Shown here: positions 61,216 to 64,000 of the stretch, piece after piece
Numbering within the stretch: the stretch's first letter is position 1
Layout of the letters: the number at the start of each line of letters is the position of its first letter
From: an uncultured Oscillospiraceae bacterium
GTDB lineage: Bacteria > Bacillota > Clostridia > Oscillospirales > Oscillospiraceae
Assembly: GCA_944387035.1 (NCBI GenBank)
Contig: CALXDJ010000011.1
Coordinates: 1-64,000 of the forward strand
Direction: 5' to 3'
Length of the DNA: 64,000 bases
Translations under genes and position numbers: made by a program
Notes under the pieces: model-generated
What the model saw: the letters and a program-made list of their open reading frames with translations, nothing else
What the model was told of the DNA's origin: nothing
The model's database searches: none

Positions 61216-61527
61216 ATGGCTATGAATATCAAGAAGGGCGATACCGTTGTCGTCCTGTCCGGTAAGGACAAGGGTAAGCAGGGCAAGGTCCTGGGCACTG
61301 TGCCCGGCTCCCTGAAGGTCGTTGTGGAAGGCATCAACATGGTGACCTGCCACGTCAAGCCCCGCCGTCAGGGCGAGGAGGGCGGCATCGTCAAGCGCGA
61401 GGCTGCCATTGCCTCCTGCAAGGTGCAGGTGGTTTGCCCCAAGTGCTCCAAGGGCACCCGCGTTGCCCACAAGATTGAGGGCGACAAGAAAGTCCGCGTG
61501 TGCAAGCACTGCGGCGCTGAGCTGTAA
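61216..61527 (+). CDS. rplX: Ribosomal protein L24 with zinc-ribbon C terminus
   Basis: 103 residues; KOW motif KKGDTVVVLSGKDKGKQGKV. The C terminus holds CPKC and CKHC pairs, the zinc-type form seen in many bacteria. GAGGAGG 8 bases before the ATG. Confidence 0.97.
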   Translation: MAMNIKKGDTVVVLSGKDKGKQGKVLGTVPGSLKVVVEGINMVTCHVKPRRQGEEGGIVKREAAIASCKVQVVCPKCSKGTRVAHKIEGDKKVRVCKHCGAEL

Positions 61528-61546
61528 GAAAGGAGCGTAACCGATC

Positions 61547-62086
61547 ATGGCTAGACTGAAAGAAAAGTATACCGCCGAAGTCGCTCCCGCTCTGATGAAG
61601 CAGTTCGGCTATAAGAGCGTCATGCAGATCCCCAAGATCGACAAGGTTGTCGTCAACGTGGGCTGCGGCGAGGCTCGTGAGAACTCCAAGGTTCTGGAGA
61701 ACGTGGTGAGCGACCTGAGCCAGATCACTGGCCAGAAGCCCATCATCACCCGTGCCCGCAAGTCCATCGCCAACTTCAAGCTGCGCGAGGATATGCCCAT
61801 CGGCGCGAAGGTTACCCTCCGCGGCGAGAAGATGTGGGAATTCCTGGATCGTCTGTTCAACGTGGCTCTGCCCCGCGTGCGTGACTTCCAGGGCATCAAC
61901 CCCAACTCCTTCGATGGCCGCGGCAACTATGCCCTGGGCATCAAGGAACAGCTGATCTTCCCCGAGATCGAGTACGACAAGATCGACAAGATCCGCGGCA
62001 TGGATGTGGTTATCTGCACCACCGCGCATACCGATGAAGAGGCCCGCGCCCTGCTCGAGCAGGTCGGCGCTCCCTTCGCCCGCTAA
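61547..62086 (+). CDS. rplE: Ribosomal protein L5
   Basis: 179 residues; [48 protein letters not shown] and [18 protein letters not shown] segments. Binds 5S rRNA. Confidence 0.98.
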   Translation: MARLKEKYTAEVAPALMKQFGYKSVMQIPKIDKVVVNVGCGEARENSKVLENVVSDLSQITGQKPIITRARKSIANFKLREDMPIGAKVTLRGEKMWEFLDRLFNVALPRVRDFQGINPNSFDGRGNYALGIKEQLIFPEIEYDKIDKIRGMDVVICTTAHTDEEARALLEQVGAPFAR

Positions 62087-62100
62087 GGAGGAAGAGAAGA

Positions 62101-62286
62101 ATGGCTAAGAAATCTATGATTCTGAAGCAGCAGGCTCCCGCCAAGTACTCCACCCGGAAGTACAACCGGTGCAAGCTCTGCGGCCGCCCCCATGCCTATC
62201 TGCGTGACTACGGCGTGTGCCGTATCTGCTTCCGCGAGCTGGCTTACAAGGGCGAGATCCCCGGTGTGCGCAAGGCCTCTTTCTGA
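62101..62286 (+). CDS. rpsZ: Ribosomal protein S14, type Z (zinc)
   Basis: 61 residues with Cys24-x2-Cys27 and Cys40-x2-Cys43, the zinc-containing short form. [10 protein letters not shown] start. Followed by a 183-base gap, unusual inside the spc block. Confidence 0.98.
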   Translation: MAKKSMILKQQAPAKYSTRKYNRCKLCGRPHAYLRDYGVCRICFRELAYKGEIPGVRKASF

Positions 62287-62469
62287 GCCGGCGTTTCACC
62301 ATCCCACTTTTGCAGCCGAGAGCCTTTGATATGGGGCTCCAGGTGATATACGGACGGCGAAAGGTCATGACGAATTGGGCACCACGCGCGAGCGGACTGC
62401 TCCATTCGCCATGATACCTCGCTGCCGAAGCGGCCAAAGGCCGCAACTCTAAAAACAGGAGGATTTATC
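62287..62469 (+). promoter_or_regulatory. Long untranslated spacer before rpsH, possible regulatory leader
   Basis: 183 bases without a credible gene between rpsZ and rpsH, where neighbours have 13-19. It includes a GCGGCC-AAA-GGCCGC hairpin (62430-62444) and other short inverted repeats before AGGAGG. In E. coli S8 represses the spc genes by binding mRNA, so a cis site for S8 is one possibility. No consensus promoter stands out. Confidence 0.4.
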
Positions 62470-62868
62470 ATGCATATCACCGATCCTGTTGCGGATATGC
62501 TCACTCGCATCCGCAACGCCAACAGTGCCAAGCACGACACCGTCGATGTCCCCGCTTCCAACATGAAGAAGAGCATTGCTCAGATTCTGCTGGATGAGGG
62601 CTACATCAAGAGCTTCCAGATTGTGGACGACGGTACCCAGGGTACCATCCACATCACCCTGAAGTACAACGCGGGCAAGGAAAAGGTCATCTCTGGCCTG
62701 CGCCGCGTTTCCAAGCCCGGCCTGCGCGTCTATGTGGGCGCCGACGAGCTGCCCCGCGTTCTGCGTGGCCTGGGTATCGCAATCATCTCTACGTCCAAGG
62801 GCGTCATGACCGACAAGAAGGCCCGCGAGCTGCATGTCGGCGGCGAAGTCCTGGCGTTTGTGTGGTAA
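62470..62868 (+). CDS. rpsH: Ribosomal protein S8
   Basis: 132 residues; [26 protein letters not shown] start, [14 protein letters not shown] end. Binds the central domain of 16S rRNA, and in E. coli its own operon mRNA. Confidence 0.98.
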   Translation: MHITDPVADMLTRIRNANSAKHDTVDVPASNMKKSIAQILLDEGYIKSFQIVDDGTQGTIHITLKYNAGKEKVISGLRRVSKPGLRVYVGADELPRVLRGLGIAIISTSKGVMTDKKARELHVGGEVLAFVW

Positions 62869-62884
62869 GGAGGGCAAACGAACA

Positions 62885-63430
62885 ATGTCTAGAATTGGTA
62901 GAATGCCCATTACCGTTCCCGCCGGCGTGACGGTTACCGTCGCCGAGGGTAATGTGGTTACCGTCAAGGGACCCAAGGGCGAGCTGACCCGTGCGATGCG
63001 TCCCGAGATGATGATTAAGCAGGAAGGCAACACGATCACCGTGGAGCGTCCTTCCGACGACAAGCTGCACCGCAGCCTGCATGGCCTGACCCGCACCCTG
63101 CTGTCCAACATGGTCACCGGCGTGACCGAGGGCTTCAAGAAGGAGCTGGAGGTCAACGGCGTTGGTTACCGTGTGGCCAAGGAGGGCAAGAACCTGGTCA
63201 TGAACCTGGGCTTCTCTCATCAGGTGATCGTTCCCGAGATCGAGGGCATTACCATTGATGTCCCCGCTCCCAATAAAATTGTGATCAATGGATGCGACAA
63301 GCAGGCTGTGGGCCAGTTCGCTGCCGAAGTCCGCGAGAAGCGTCCTCCCGAGCCTTACAAGGGCAAGGGCATCAAGTATGCCGACGAAGTGATCCGTCGC
63401 AAGGTCGGCAAGACCGGCGCTAAGAAGTAA
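62885..63430 (+). CDS. rplF: Ribosomal protein L6
   Basis: 181 residues; [18 protein letters not shown] start and the [19 protein letters not shown]...[13 protein letters not shown] end. The ATG at 62885 follows GGAGG; the upstream in-frame extension lies inside rpsH. Confidence 0.98.
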   Translation: MSRIGRMPITVPAGVTVTVAEGNVVTVKGPKGELTRAMRPEMMIKQEGNTITVERPSDDKLHRSLHGLTRTLLSNMVTGVTEGFKKELEVNGVGYRVAKEGKNLVMNLGFSHQVIVPEIEGITIDVPAPNKIVINGCDKQAVGQFAAEVREKRPPEPYKGKGIKYADEVIRRKVGKTGAKK

Positions 63431-63444
63431 GGAGGTGTGCCGAT

Positions 63445-63804
63445 ATGATTAAAAGACCGAATACCAACGCTCAGCGTCTCAAGCGCCACAAGAGAGTGCG
63501 CGCCAAGATTTCCGGCACCCCCGAGATGCCGCGTCTGAACGTGTTCCGCAGCGAGGCCAACATTTACGCCCAGATCATCGACGATGTCAACGGCGTGACC
63601 CTGGCTTCTGCTTCTTCCCTGGATAAGGCCATCGAAGGTTACGGCGGCAATGTGGCTGCTGCTACCGCCGTTGGCAAGCTGGTGGCCGAGCGCGCCAAGG
63701 CCAAGGGTATCGAGAACGTGGTCTTCGACCGCGGTGGTTACCTGTATCACGGCCGCGTGCAGGCTCTGGCCGAGGGTGCCCGCGAGGGCGGCCTGAAATT
63801 CTAA
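63445..63804 (+). CDS. rplR: Ribosomal protein L18
   Basis: 119 residues; [24 protein letters not shown] start and [26 protein letters not shown] end. Partner of L5 on 5S rRNA. Confidence 0.98.
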   Translation: MIKRPNTNAQRLKRHKRVRAKISGTPEMPRLNVFRSEANIYAQIIDDVNGVTLASASSLDKAIEGYGGNVAAATAVGKLVAERAKAKGIENVVFDRGGYLYHGRVQALAEGAREGGLKF

Positions 63805-63823
63805 GGAAGGAGGAACGAGTACA

Positions 63824-64000
63824 ATGCCTAGATTTGAAAGAGAGCAGAGCGAGTATATCGAGAAGGTCGTTTACCTCAACCGCGTTTCTAAGACGGTGAA
63901 GGGCGGCCGCGTTATGAAGTTCTCCGCCCTGGTGGTCGTCGGTGACGGCAAGGGCAAGGTTGGCTATGGCCTGGGCAAGGCCGCTGAGGTCCCCGAGGCA
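63824..64000 (+). CDS. rpsE: Ribosomal protein S5, partial (3' end outside window)
   Basis: First 59 codons: [21 protein letters not shown]-like start and [31 protein letters not shown], the S5 double-stranded RNA-binding domain. Continues past the window, presumably to rpmD and rplO. Confidence 0.97.
   Translation, partial: MPRFEREQSEYIEKVVYLNRVSKTVKGGRVMKFSALVVVGDGKGKVGYGLGKAAEVPEA

Overview
The window looks like a chromosomal segment of a GC-rich anaerobic clostridium of the Oscillospiraceae/Ruminococcaceae type (gut Flavonifractor/Lawsonibacter-like; inferred from gene content and style, no database search). Signs: a class III (oxygen-sensitive) ribonucleotide reductase, Firmicutes-type regulators (T-box leader, BirA boxes, a LexA box of the GAAC-N4-GTT type, BlaI/M56), a Gram-positive sortase/adhesin pair, zinc-type S14, and strong AGGAGG ribosome sites. 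Genes are tightly packed and mostly co-directional.

Layout. 1-10.3 kb: the C-terminal 3009 residues of a giant cell-wall adhesin (14 copies of an 18-bp repeat, a fibro-slime domain, a long chain of Cna-B/SpaA-like domains, VPATG sorting signal) and its class B sortase. 10.3-12.5 kb: birA and a split chromate-type transporter. 12.7-20.5 kb: a zinc-ribbon/SH3 membrane protein, ABC exporter, YlmH, DUF896, XpaC-like protein, PepD and an orphan metal-binding lipoprotein behind a Fur-type box. 20.5-24.8 kb (minus): trxB, nrdD (fused to a C-terminal redoxin domain) and nrdG. 24.8-26.3 kb: divergent ZIP metal transporter and DtxR-family regulator. 26.3-30.4 kb (minus): BlaI-type repressor and a 1200-residue M56 metallopeptidase sensor. 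30.4-31.5 kb: a small accessory patch with two copies of a structured repeat, a ribbon-helix-helix gene, a divergent CxxC mini-protein and tRNA-Leu(CAA). 31.7-36.0 kb: lipoprotein, response regulator, EcsC protein, histidine kinase. 36.1-41.8 kb: yqhQ, prmC, recA, recX, rimO, pgsA. 41.9-44.4 kb: T-box-controlled cysE-cysS. 44.5-53.3 kb: XRE/cupin regulator, GNAT, bioY, uracil-DNA glycosylase, membrane proteins, lipase-like hydrolase, glpK, zinc-ribbon protein, YgjP-like metallopeptidase, SLC13-like permease. 53.4-54.9 kb: proS. 55.06 kb to the end: the S10-spc ribosomal operon from its promoter and attenuator-like leader to rpsE, which runs off the window.

How parts connect. BirA (10.4 kb) is a repressor-type biotin ligase; a near-perfect BirA operator overlaps the bioY promoter and a degenerate copy with the same 14-bp spacer overlaps the birA promoter. 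NrdG, NrdD-redoxin and TrxB form a self-contained anaerobic dNTP synthesis module in which the redoxin domain probably feeds electrons from TrxB. A LexA-like box precedes the yqhQ-prmC-recA-recX-rimO run. A shared palindrome sits between the ZIP transporter and the DtxR-like regulator. The most unusual patch is 30.47-31.40 kb, where two 120-bp, about 94% identical repeat cores, each containing a terminator whose loop appears inverted between copies, flank a small RHH/CxxC module with nested palindromes.
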